35,942 nt of DNA from contig JALSOR010000083.1 in NCBI GenBank assembly GCA_026986415.1, positions 1-35,942 on the forward strand. The letters are read 5' to 3'. The notes beneath the pieces are model-generated. The model was given only the letters and a program-made list of their open reading frames with translations, was not told the origin of the DNA and ran no database searches. This DNA is from Acidilobaceae archaeon. Its GTDB lineage: Archaea; Thermoproteota; Thermoprotei_A; Sulfolobales; Acidilobaceae. The translations under genes and the position numbers were made by a program. Within the stretch, counting starts at the first letter, position 1. Every line of letters begins with the position of its first letter. Below, piece after piece: positions 14,748 to 22,388 of the stretch.

Positions 14748-14839
14748 GAGGCTATGAGGTGACCCGGCAAGTCAGACCCTCACCCCAGTCTATGGGGGAG
14801 GGGTGAGGGGGTGACGTGTAACCCTGGTTTCCGAGCCTC
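14748..14839 (+). ncRNA. Box C/D guide sRNA with an extended C'/D' hairpin
   Basis: The element sits in a 220-nt gap and is bounded by a 5-bp stem, GAGGC (14748-14752) with GCCTC (14835-14839). Inside are a C box (TATGAGG, 14753-14759) and a D box (CCGA, 14831-14834), giving a 3-nt bulge, tandem G-A pairs and a GG/CC helix, i.e. a standard kink-turn. A D' box CAGA lies at 14773-14776 after a 15-nt guide region. It is followed directly by CCCTCACCCC, which pairs with GGGGTGAGGG at 14800-14809. Then comes C' GTGACGT at 14111-offset position 14811-14817, which forms a second kink-turn. The D' guide could pair with a CUUGCCGGGU segment that I recall only tentatively from archaeal 23S rRNA. The D guide target is unknown. 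Such RNAs direct 2'-O-methylation with L7Ae, Nop5 and fibrillarin. Confidence 0.65.
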
Positions 14840-14861
14840 GAGGATCCAGTATCGAGCACTT

Positions 14862-15362
14862 CTAGATGTCGTCCTCCTCTCCTTTCCCTCCAGACTTGTA
14901 GAGCCTGTAGAGGAGCTCCGCCGCGTATTTGAGTGTCGCCTTGGCCTTTAGCTTTTCTAGTGTGGTGTTGAGATTCTCTATGCGGATCTCTCTTAGCGTC
15001 CCGTCGGGGCCGTTCACGAGTTTAAGAGTTGCCCTTTCCTCGGCCCCGCTCTTGGCCTGCCTCGAGGTGAGCTCGTCCACGAAGGTCTTAAGATACTCTT
15101 CAACGTCGGATGGAAGGCTGATATCGAACAGGGGGGTCATCCTAACATAATTATCCCCAATATATATTTTGGCGACAAGTCTTTTCCCTATCTTATATTC
15201 TTCCGCCTTCTCAGCAGGATTAACGATAGGGCTTCCAACCCCCGCCTCGTACTGGGCTAGGATTGTTTTGAGGATTCTCAGCTCCTCCTCTAGCTCTTTA
15301 ACCCTTTTCCTTACCCATATGAGCACCTCCTCTGGCGTTGCATAGTTCTCTTTAACGCTCAA
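14862..15362 (-). CDS. Coiled-coil hypothetical protein (archaeal, unknown function)
   Basis: With the start used here, the 166-residue product begins with a helical, heptad-like region (PEEVLIWVRKRVKELEEELRILKTILAQYEAG). A probable beta-rich middle (IGKRLVAKIYIGDNYVRMTP) follows, then two helices ending in GEEDDI. It resembles no family I can name. The start is set at TTG 15362 because GGGGGTG lies a few bases upstream; the frame continues to a further start at 15410. It is transcribed in the same direction as the Trm112-like gene after a 76-nt gap. The charged acidic end and coiled coil suggest a protein-protein role. Confidence 0.65.
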   Translation of the reverse strand: MSVKENYATPEEVLIWVRKRVKELEEELRILKTILAQYEAGVGSPIVNPAEKAEEYKIGKRLVAKIYIGDNYVRMTPLFDISLPSDVEEYLKTFVDELTSRQAKSGAEERATLKLVNGPDGTLREIRIENLNTTLEKLKAKATLKYAAELLYRLYKSGGKGEEDDI

Positions 15363-15438
15363 AACACACCCCCGGTAGGAGTGTATTATTGCTGTGCGTG
15401 GAGGAAACATGCTAGGCGTGGTGTTACCCGCCTATTAT

Positions 15439-15855
15439 CTACTCTTCCCCGGGTGTTCTCTCGAGAAGGGTTTGAGGGTTCGGGTTCCTCATCTTCTCTT
15501 TTATGCTTGACGGTATCCTGTCCCAGTACTTCCTGAGGAATCCGGCGTAGAGTTTGTCGTCCCTGAACTTGTCGTCTAGCATTACCGGTATCTCGTCTAT
15601 TATTGGGTACCATCTCCCACATTTCAAGCATATTATAATACCGGTCACTATTCTTATTTTAGAGCATTTTCTACATGTTTCTATTCCTACTTGCGAGGCT
15701 TCTCTACCAAGATACGAACAGTAAGACTTGCACCTGACAGACTCAATATCAACGTCTATATCTTCCTCCCTAGTCTCGATAGGGTACAGTAGGAGGTCTT
15801 TCCCGTGGGCCTTACATACCGGGCACGCGAGTATATCCATGAAATAGTATTTCAA
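15439..15855 (-). CDS. Trm112-like zinc protein
   Basis: The 138-residue product has Trm112 hallmarks: ILACPVCK at residues 8-15 and a C-terminal CLKCGRWYPIIDEIPVML. A second Cys pair, CRKC, lies between them. Trm112 is the small activator that stabilises several SAM-dependent methyltransferases acting on tRNA, rRNA and release factors. The archaeal form is a single zinc knuckle, and this one carries a larger insertion of about 60 residues and a C-terminal extension. The start is TTG 15855, behind GGAGGTGAG, 10 nt after the phosphohexomutase stop. An ATG at 15840 is an alternative. Confidence 0.75.
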   Translation of the reverse strand: MKYYFMDILACPVCKAHGKDLLLYPIETREEDIDVDIESVRCKSYCSYLGREASQVGIETCRKCSKIRIVTGIIICLKCGRWYPIIDEIPVMLDDKFRDDKLYAGFLRKYWDRIPSSIKEKMRNPNPQTLLERTPGEE

Positions 15856-15865
15856 CTGGTCTCGC

Positions 15866-17251
15866 TCACCTCCCCAGGCATCTCTTCCTTATCTCGTCCT
15901 CGACAGTCCTGACTATCCTCTCTAGCTTCTCCCTCGATTTGGCCTCGGCCATTATCCTTAGCACCGGCTCTGTCCCGCTGGGTCTTACGAGTATCCAGTA
16001 GTCGGACCCTATAACTTTGACACCGTCTATTGTTACTAGCCTCTCGTTCGAGAATATTTTCTCTACGAGCTCTACAGCGCACGCGGCTTCAGCTTTTGTG
16101 GCCGGTATCTTCTTTTTCAGCGTGTAATATGTTGGTAGGGTGTCGACTAGCTCGCTCATGCTCTTGCCCGTATATGCTAGCATGTGTAGGAGGAGCGCGG
16201 TTTTCATTGCCCCGTCACGGACGATCTGGTGTGGCACATGCATGTACCCACCGTTCTCCTCGAACCCTGCTATGGCTCCTCCGTCTCGCAGTATCATGCG
16301 CGATATTGTCACGCTACCAACAGGCGTCCATACAACGTCGATCCCGCGGGGCCTAAGGTACTCCTCGACTATAATGCTGCTCGAGACTCCCGTGTAAACC
16401 CTCCTGGGGAGGTCCTTCCTGGTTTCGCCAACGAACGCCGCGAGGAGGGTGCCGTCCCTGTCGCCCCATAGGATTCTCCCCTTATCGTCTCCGACTATTG
16501 CCCTGTCAGCGTCGCCGTCATGGCCTACTATTAGGTCCGCGCCTAACTCTCGTAGCAGGCTTATGGCGGGGGCGAGGGTTTCCGGGGTCGGCTCCGGCTC
16601 TCTTCCCGGGAAGAGAGGGTCTAGGTTGCAGTTGAGGCTCACATATCTTACTCCGAGCCTGGATAGCACTAGTGGGGTGGCGATGCTCCCCACACTGTTA
16701 GCACAGTCTAGGACTACTTTGAACTGCCTCTTGGCTATAAGTTCCGCGTCGACCTGGCTTACGACTGCGTCGACATAGGTCTCTACTGCCTGGCTCGCTA
16801 TTTCCAGGTCGTGGACGTAGGATCTCCATGGGAGCCTGGAAGCTGTCCCTTTAAAGTAGTATTCCTCTATTGTTTCCTCCTCTTCGTGGGGCACCTCTAT
16901 GCCGTCGCCCGCTATGACCTTGATACCGTTGTACTGGGGAGGGTTGTGGCTTGCAGTTATCATCACCCCGCCGTCGTATGGGCCGATCTTAACGTTATAT
17001 TGCAGTCCCGGGGTGGGGATGAAGCCTGCATCATAAACCTTGACTCCCTCAGCTAGTAGCCCGGACACTACGGCGTCCTTGATCATTTCGCCCCCCGCAC
17101 GTATATCCCTCCCGATAAGGATCCTGGACCCCTTCCCGAAGTATGCTCCTATAGCCCTGCCAAGCCTAAGCGCCAGCTCCGGGGTAAGCTTCTCGCCTAT
17201 GACCCCCCTAACACCGTCTGTCCCGAAAAGCCTGCCCAATACTATGGTCAC
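15866..17251 (-). CDS. glmM: Phosphoglucosamine mutase / phosphomannomutase
   Basis: The 461-residue product is an alpha-D-phosphohexomutase. It has RLFGTDGVRG at 7-16, the phosphoserine loop ITASHNPPQYNG (Ser101), the metal-binding GHDGDADRA, the sugar-binding GFEENGG and the phosphate-binding RPSGTEPVLR. The family isomerises phosphorylated hexoses between the 1 and 6 positions. In archaea one enzyme may serve glucosamine, glucose and mannose phosphates, for UDP-GlcNAc and glycan synthesis. The exact substrate cannot be read from sequence. GTG 17251 is the start. The gene leads into the Trm112-like gene after 10 nt. Confidence 0.93.
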   Translation of the reverse strand: MTIVLGRLFGTDGVRGVIGEKLTPELALRLGRAIGAYFGKGSRILIGRDIRAGGEMIKDAVVSGLLAEGVKVYDAGFIPTPGLQYNVKIGPYDGGVMITASHNPPQYNGIKVIAGDGIEVPHEEEETIEEYYFKGTASRLPWRSYVHDLEIASQAVETYVDAVVSQVDAELIAKRQFKVVLDCANSVGSIATPLVLSRLGVRYVSLNCNLDPLFPGREPEPTPETLAPAISLLRELGADLIVGHDGDADRAIVGDDKGRILWGDRDGTLLAAFVGETRKDLPRRVYTGVSSSIIVEEYLRPRGIDVVWTPVGSVTISRMILRDGGAIAGFEENGGYMHVPHQIVRDGAMKTALLLHMLAYTGKSMSELVDTLPTYYTLKKKIPATKAEAACAVELVEKIFSNERLVTIDGVKVIGSDYWILVRPSGTEPVLRIMAEAKSREKLERIVRTVEDEIRKRCLGR

Positions 17252-17273
17252 CCCGATCCTGTACTGCCCTCCA

Positions 17274-18209
17274 TTATGTTATGAGTGCGTTGAGCACCTC
17301 CTTAAACGTGTCTCCCAGACTCTTATGGCGGGACACGATGTATTCTCTCGACGCTTTAACGATCCTGTTTTCCGATGCAAGGTATACGCTCACATCGTCG
17401 GGGTCTATAATATCTATGCTTCTAGCCCTAACCCTGCCACCGCTCTGCGAGCTCTTGAATGTGACTCGGGGGATAAGACTCTCCTCAACATTATGGGGGC
17501 AGAGTGTGAACGAGTGTGCAAGCAGGAATGTTTTCTTCCCCTGCCCTTCAAGCATGCGTATAGCAGGCAATGACCCTGCATCAACTATAAGCTGGCCGTC
17601 GCTGGTAGTCCCAATAAGGACTCCTACCGCTACGCTTGCGATCGTAGTAATATATCCTAATTGCTCGTCTGGGAGGACTTGCACGTTCAACTTCCTCTTC
17701 CTCAGCTTCTCCCCTAGGAGTATTCCCGAGCGGAACGGCTCTTTCCTCCTGAGAATAACCGTGTCGGCCTTGAACTGTACGCCGCTTAGGAGTGAGACGA
17801 TCGCGTTAGAGTATGATAGCGCGTAGACAGTGCTCCCCTGGACTAGCTCGTCTGCCAGTACTGTTATTGACTGCTGGATGTTCCTCTGCCTCATTGCTTC
17901 TAGGAGGCCGGCCCTCTTTACGAGTATTGGTGCCCTGTCGACAATGGTCTCCGGTTTTACTAGTGTGATTGCAGTGTTTATGAGCTTGCATAACGTGCAG
18001 ACTGTTCCCAGGAATCCGGCTATTTTGCAGGCTTCGTTTATCCCCCTTATAGTATTATTATAATTCTTTATTTTTATTTTTTTAAAGTTATTTAATAATA
18101 TATTTGTTATAATATTTTCTAAATCTAAATAATCATACTTTTCAAAATTAGCGATATAACGGTAAACCTCCTCCCCGAGCTTCGTATTAGGCTTGGGCCT
18201 CTCAGACAT
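17274..18209 (-). CDS. IF2B-like family protein (aIF2B/ribose-1,5-bisphosphate isomerase superfamily)
   Basis: The C-terminal two-thirds of this 311-residue protein fits the IF2B-like fold: LVQGSTVYALSYSNAIVSLL, TVILRRKEPFRSGILLGEKL and VAVGVLIGTTSDGQLIVDAG. Family members include eIF2B-alpha-type subunits and sugar-phosphate isomerases. Residues known to be catalytic in the isomerases are not obvious, so the role here is open. The N-terminal part is rich in Lys, Asn and Ile and is encoded by unusually AT-rich DNA at about 18050-18150 (roughly one tenth G+C), unlike the rest of the gene. ATG at 18209 is the start. It diverges from rnhB. Confidence 0.7.
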   Translation of the reverse strand: MSERPKPNTKLGEEVYRYIANFEKYDYLDLENIITNILLNNFKKIKIKNYNNTIRGINEACKIAGFLGTVCTLCKLINTAITLVKPETIVDRAPILVKRAGLLEAMRQRNIQQSITVLADELVQGSTVYALSYSNAIVSLLSGVQFKADTVILRRKEPFRSGILLGEKLRKRKLNVQVLPDEQLGYITTIASVAVGVLIGTTSDGQLIVDAGSLPAIRMLEGQGKKTFLLAHSFTLCPHNVEESLIPRVTFKSSQSGGRVRARSIDIIDPDDVSVYLASENRIVKASREYIVSRHKSLGDTFKEVLNALIT

Positions 18210-18326
18210 AACTACACACCGGCATGTTCGAGCCGGAAGGCCTCCCCACCCGGCCCTGCTATTATTACTGTTAAGCCCAATAATAGAGTATTTAGTGGTA
18301 GCATAGCTGGGCTCGGGGCGGGTCCT

Positions 18327-19022
18327 GTGGGCGAGAGATACTATGTGGGTGCCGACGAGGCTGGAAGGGGTAGTTTAGTAGGGGAGATGATTGTTGCTGT
18401 AGCCGCCGTACCGGAGAGTATCTACAATACGCTCCGCGATATGGGGGTTCGCGATAGTAAAGAGCTCACGGCAGAGAAGAGAAGGAGCCTCTACAGGGAG
18501 CTGTCGCGTACTCTCGTGTTCGCTGTTGTTCCTGTAGCCCCGCAAGATATTGACAGGGAGAATCTTAACCTTTTGACTGCGAAGGCGATAGTTAGGGGCT
18601 TCAATATTGTATCAAGCCGTGTGGGGATCAAAAATGTTAGACGGGTCGTTATTGACAAGTTCGGGGATCCTACGAGTTTGAGGTTGGAGCTGAGAAAGGC
18701 GGGCTACCTGGGCCCGCTAATTATTGAGGAGAAGGCTGACAAGAACTATCCTGAAGTTTCTGCTGCAAGTATTATTGCCAAACACGTCAGAGACTCCCGC
18801 ATAAGGGTTCTCTCTAAAATTTACGGTGTTGAGGGGAGCGGGTATCCGAGCGATCCGAGAACCGTTGCCTGGCTTGAGAGGGTCTTGGCCGGTGGCAGCC
18901 CTCCACCGCCAATTATACGCCTCTCCTGGGGCACGCTTAAGGGGACCCCATGGTTCGTGGAGAAAAAGAACGCCAGGAGGGGGAGACGTGTGACGTTAGA
19001 GGACTTCTTCGGGACGGGGTGA
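18327..19022 (+). CDS. rnhB: Ribonuclease HII
   Basis: The 231-residue product has the RNase HII motif YVGADEAGRG (Asp10, Glu11), the GVRDSKELTAEKR segment, and a central VIDKFGD. Later it has KADKNYPEVSAASIIAKHVRD, which contains the typical archaeal/eukaryotic Ser-Ala-Ala-Ser block. The enzyme cuts RNA in RNA-DNA hybrids and removes single ribonucleotides from DNA. The start is GTG at 18327. The 117-nt gap in front is shared with the divergent IF2B-like gene and contains a small CCGG/CCGG hairpin and AT-rich promoter-like sequence. Trm10 follows 87 nt downstream on the same strand. Confidence 0.95.
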   Translation: MGERYYVGADEAGRGSLVGEMIVAVAAVPESIYNTLRDMGVRDSKELTAEKRRSLYRELSRTLVFAVVPVAPQDIDRENLNLLTAKAIVRGFNIVSSRVGIKNVRRVVIDKFGDPTSLRLELRKAGYLGPLIIEEKADKNYPEVSAASIIAKHVRDSRIRVLSKIYGVEGSGYPSDPRTVAWLERVLAGGSPPPPIIRLSWGTLKGTPWFVEKKNARRGRRVTLEDFFGTG

Positions 19023-19109
19023 TGCGGTATAGTAGGCGCTCCCAGCCGTTCCTGCACCCCTGTCCCCGGGGCATGTATAGGTTCTAGGAGGCCTGTTGCT
19101 GAGAGTCTC

Positions 19110-20105
19110 ATGGGCCTCCTCTCGGCTAGGAACGCGTGTAGGCTGGGGGTTAGGTTTCCATTCGAGCCTAGAAAGCTTGAGAGCTACGGGTTCCAGTATG
19201 TCGCCGTTGAAATGCTTGTGCGCGAGTATAGCGTGTGGCAGAGGAGCTACTGGGGGAGGCCCGTACACTCGTGCGGGGAGTATAGCCTTGTGGCTTCACG
19301 GGGAGGGCTGACCGCGGAGTATGCTGTTTCAAGGGATGGGCCTGGAAACCCCGTCCTCGAATGGTATGTGCTCGAGGAGGCTGTTGAGAAATACAGGTTC
19401 CCAATACTCGATATTGATCTCTCGTTAATGAGCAAGCACTCGGAGGACGAGCTTTCCAGCCTCCGCGTCCAGCTAGCCCTGGTGTTGGCGGAGGCTAGAC
19501 GGTATCTTTGGGATAGAAACGTCCTGCTGACCAGCGCACCCAGGGGCGTCGAGGAGTGGCTCTATCCTCTAGCGGGCAACCACAAAATGATTGTTAGCGA
19601 GTCGGGGCCCGGAGAGGCGCTCTGGGGGTTGAAGGCGGACAGGGTCGTCATACTTAGGCCTGACGCCGAGGAGGAGCTGTCCCGTGAGGATATACTCTCG
19701 GCTCAGGCATTCCTTATTGGCGGTATAGTTGATAAGATCCCGCGTCCCGGTCTTAGCAGGGTTCTAGACTCTGCTGTCCCGTGGGGTGAGCCCAGGAGGA
19801 TAACGCTTAGGGGTTCAACTATTGGCGTCCCCTCCCGGCTTAACAGGATTGCTGGTATCCTTCTGAAGGCTAGGCTCGACTATGATGGTGACCTGGAGAG
19901 GGCTGTTATAGACTATATGGCCAGGGCTGACAGGGTTAACAGGCTCTTCTACGAGATGCAGAGGGCTAGGGTTAGGAGGGCCAGATTGTCGAGCCTGCTC
20001 GAGGAGTACTCCTGGCTCAGGCCGACTGTTGACGATATAATGCTTGCCGCTAGGAAGGCTAAAGTAGAGGTGGTACCTGACGAGGGCTCGCGTGCTAGCC
20101 GCTGA
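19110..20105 (+). CDS. trm10: Trm10-type tRNA (position 9) N1-methyltransferase
   Basis: The 331-residue product has the Trm10 SPOUT core. The central domain contains DIDLSLMSKHSEDELSSLRVQL and later QAFLIGGIVDKIPRPGLSR, where the GGIVDK...G segment forms part of the knotted SAM site. Archaeal Trm10 methylates A9 or G9 of tRNA; which base cannot be said. The C-terminal region is helical with many basic residues. ATG at 19110 is used, with GGAGG about 20 nt upstream, a little far. It overlaps the next gene by 14 nt, so the two are translationally linked. Confidence 0.8.
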   Translation: MGLLSARNACRLGVRFPFEPRKLESYGFQYVAVEMLVREYSVWQRSYWGRPVHSCGEYSLVASRGGLTAEYAVSRDGPGNPVLEWYVLEEAVEKYRFPILDIDLSLMSKHSEDELSSLRVQLALVLAEARRYLWDRNVLLTSAPRGVEEWLYPLAGNHKMIVSESGPGEALWGLKADRVVILRPDAEEELSREDILSAQAFLIGGIVDKIPRPGLSRVLDSAVPWGEPRRITLRGSTIGVPSRLNRIAGILLKARLDYDGDLERAVIDYMARADRVNRLFYEMQRARVRRARLSSLLEEYSWLRPTVDDIMLAARKAKVEVVPDEGSRASR

Positions 20106-20979
20106 CAGTAGAGGGGTCAGAAGCCTGGCGGTTCTTGTTGAGGCGTGCGGGTACACTATAGGCATAGACCTAGGCGTCAGTATCGCGCCGAGAAGATACG
20201 GCCTGCCACCTCACGAGTCGGAGCTAAGACGCCTGGAAGAATCTATGGACAGGGTTAGAAGCGCGATACGCGAGTCCGACATTATAATAGTTACGCACTA
20301 CCATTACGACCACTATGTAAGGGACGAGCCGGAACTCTATAAGGGGAAGATCCTCATCGTAAAAGATCCTAAGCACAACATTAACCGTAGCCAGGCCATA
20401 AGAAGCTATGTCTGGCTGAAGAAGCTGGGAGTGGAAGAGGCTGCCAGAGAAGTATTAATCGCCGACGGGAACGAGTACCGGTTCCCGGGCGGCCTTAAAC
20501 TAGCATTCTCACCCCCGGTATGGCATGGGTATCCGGGAACCAAGGTTGGCCGCGTCGTCATGGTCCGCTTGGAGTGCGGGGGAGAATCGCTCATCTATAC
20601 TAGCGATGTTCAGGGGCCGGCGGACCCTGACGCGCTCGAAACACTCAGGTCCTGGTCGAGCCTGGGAAGGCCTATGCTTGCCATCGTGGACGGACCCCCA
20701 ACATATTTTGCCGGGTTCAAGGTTCCTAGGAGCCATGTTGAAGCCGGCCTTAAAGGTATGGAGGAGCTCGCTAAGATATTGAAACCCGAAGTTATAATTG
20801 TGGACCACCATCTGGTCAGGGATAAGGATTATAGAAAATACCTGGCGTCCCTTGCAGGTGAAGCCCCTACTGTCAAGGTTCTCACGGGCGCCGAGTATAT
20901 GGGCGAGCCCGTCGAGCCGTTAGAGGCTTGGAGGCGCGAGCTTTGGAGGGGGGAGGACCCGGCCCGCTGGCAAGACTAA
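20092..20979 (+). CDS. UPF0282 metallo-beta-lactamase-fold protein
   Basis: The 295-residue product shows the metallo-beta-lactamase fold: THYHYDHY at residues 68-75 (the HxHxDH metal motif), an LKLAFSPPVWHG block with a further metal His, YTSDVQGP and a later DHHLV. It matches the archaeal UPF0282 family. These proteins resemble RNase Z/KsgA-like hydrolases, but the substrate is unknown. The GTG start at 20092 overlaps the end of trm10 by 14 nt. It lies between two SPOUT RNA methyltransferase genes, which hints at an RNA-related role. Confidence 0.78.
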   Translation: MLAADSRGVRSLAVLVEACGYTIGIDLGVSIAPRRYGLPPHESELRRLEESMDRVRSAIRESDIIIVTHYHYDHYVRDEPELYKGKILIVKDPKHNINRSQAIRSYVWLKKLGVEEAAREVLIADGNEYRFPGGLKLAFSPPVWHGYPGTKVGRVVMVRLECGGESLIYTSDVQGPADPDALETLRSWSSLGRPMLAIVDGPPTYFAGFKVPRSHVEAGLKGMEELAKILKPEVIIVDHHLVRDKDYRKYLASLAGEAPTVKVLTGAEYMGEPVEPLEAWRRELWRGEDPARWQD

Positions 20980-21644
20980 TCCTTGTCGAGGCCGCTCTCG
21001 AGCTCGTGCCCAAGGAGCTGTGGGACGAGCTGGACGTGAAGAGGAGCTCGGCCCGTTACGGTGTACCGCCTGGTCATATGCTGCTCGATAAGAGCCTTCA
21101 CTATAGGGCTATGAGGCGTCTCCCTGGGAAGTGGAGGAGGGGGAGGCCGGACATACTTCACGTCTCACTACTCAACGCTATGGACTCTCCCCTGGTCAGG
21201 AAGGGTCTTGTCGACGTGTATTTCCACACCGTGGAGGGCAGGGTTTTCCGTGTGCGGGGCGATACTAGGATTCCTAAGAGTTATGAGAGGTTTAGAGGGC
21301 TAATGAGCCAGCTTCTACGGGAGGGCAGGGTTCCGCCCGGGGGAGACCCGCTTATCTACGAGCTTAATGTTAGGCTTGACCGTTTGATAGGTGATAGCCC
21401 CAGGATACTATTGTGGGAGAGGGGGCGAAGTATTGGTCTAGAATCGCTTGTCGATAGGGTTCTCGGGAGTAGGGGAGTGTGGATTATTATTGGGGCCTTC
21501 CCTCGGGGGGATTTCCCGTCTCACATATTCAGGCTGGCCGGGGAGGATGAGAGGGTGAGCCTCTATAGGGGCCTCCCCGTTAAGGCGTGGACTGTTGTTT
21601 CAAGGATCCTGTGCGGTTTAGAGTCTGCTCTCGGATTATTATAA
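20943..21644 (+). CDS. nep1: Nep1 (Emg1) rRNA pseudouridine N1-methyltransferase
   Basis: The 233-residue product has the Nep1 pattern: ILVEAALELVPKELW, a PPGHMLLDKSLHYRAM segment, RRGRPDILHVSLLNAMDSPLV and ERFRGLMSQLL. In Nep1 the SPOUT fold methylates the hypermodified pseudouridine in helix 35 of 16S/18S rRNA and also helps S19 assembly. The start is set at TTG 20943 because GGAGG at 20930-20934 lies 8 nt upstream; a TTG at 20928 is less well supported. The gene overlaps the UPF0282 gene by 37 nt and converges with rpl2. Confidence 0.85.
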   Translation: MEGGGPGPLARLILVEAALELVPKELWDELDVKRSSARYGVPPGHMLLDKSLHYRAMRRLPGKWRRGRPDILHVSLLNAMDSPLVRKGLVDVYFHTVEGRVFRVRGDTRIPKSYERFRGLMSQLLREGRVPPGGDPLIYELNVRLDRLIGDSPRILLWERGRSIGLESLVDRVLGSRGVWIIIGAFPRGDFPSHIFRLAGEDERVSLYRGLPVKAWTVVSRILCGLESALGLL

Positions 21645-21671
21645 AAACTGTTTGGTGGTAGTAGTAAAATA

Positions 21672-22388
21672 CTACCTCTTCCTCCGCCCGGTCCTTCTCG
21701 CAGCGATATGGCCGACCTTTCTTCCGGGCGGCGTCTCCCGTGCCACGGTCGAGGGGTGGCTCCTCCTCTGGTGGCTGCCGCCTCCGAACGGGTGGTTCAC
21801 AACGTTCATGGCGACGCCACGGACGCGAGGCCATTTCCTGGCTTTAACCTTCCACTTGTAGTATGCGTTGCCTGCTCTCATTAGCGGTTTCTCCGTTCTC
21901 CCGGCCCCGGCGGGTACGCCTATTGTTACCCGTGCAGTGTCGGGGACGTCTTTCTCCTTGCCGCTGGGGAGCCTTATCCTGGTCTTGCCTCCTCCCCTGC
22001 CTACTACTAGCGCGTAGCTACCTGCCTGCCTGGCCAGTTTGCCTCCGTCTCCGGGTCTTAGTTCTATGTTGAAGACTGTGGTTCCCTCGGGGACTCTCCC
22101 TATTGGGAGAATGTTGCCGGGCTCCGGTTTAGCCTCTGGGCCTATCATTACTATCTGACCTACATAGCTGCCCTCGGCGGCTGGTGTGAGGAACTCCTTG
22201 CCGTTCTCCATGACTATCCTTGCGAGGGGAACGTATCTTCCAGGGTCGTGTAGCAGCTCTACTATCTTCCCTCTGAGTGTCTCTTCGGAGAGTGGCGGGT
22301 ACTTGGCGGGTCCGGGATGTATATGCTTAGGGCTCCTGTAGACGGACGTGCCTCTGCCTGCTCTCTGCTGTCTGAGTCTTTTACCCAT
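21672..22388 (-). CDS. rpl2: Large ribosomal subunit protein L2
   Basis: The 238-residue product is a full L2 with the C-terminal GVAMNVVNHPFGGG stretch, which holds the conserved peptidyl-transferase-near histidine. The N-terminal QRAGRG and KYPPLS segments are also conserved. L2 binds 23S rRNA domain IV and bridges the subunits. In most archaea L2 follows L23 in the S10 cluster; here it is about 5 kb from rpl3-rpl4-rpl23 and on the opposite strand. The ATG at 22388 overlaps the cedB stop by 8 nt, so it is likely translated from the ced transcript. Confidence 0.97.
   Translation of the reverse strand: MGKRLRQQRAGRGTSVYRSPKHIHPGPAKYPPLSEETLRGKIVELLHDPGRYVPLARIVMENGKEFLTPAAEGSYVGQIVMIGPEAKPEPGNILPIGRVPEGTTVFNIELRPGDGGKLARQAGSYALVVGRGGGKTRIRLPSGKEKDVPDTARVTIGVPAGAGRTEKPLMRAGNAYYKWKVKARKWPRVRGVAMNVVNHPFGGGSHQRRSHPSTVARETPPGRKVGHIAARRTGRRKR

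Noticed and set aside
14777-14809. CCCTCACCCC/GGGGTGAGGG as a simple terminator
   Set aside because: No T-run follows. The stem is precisely placed between D' and C' of an sRNA with its own terminal kink-turn, which explains it better.
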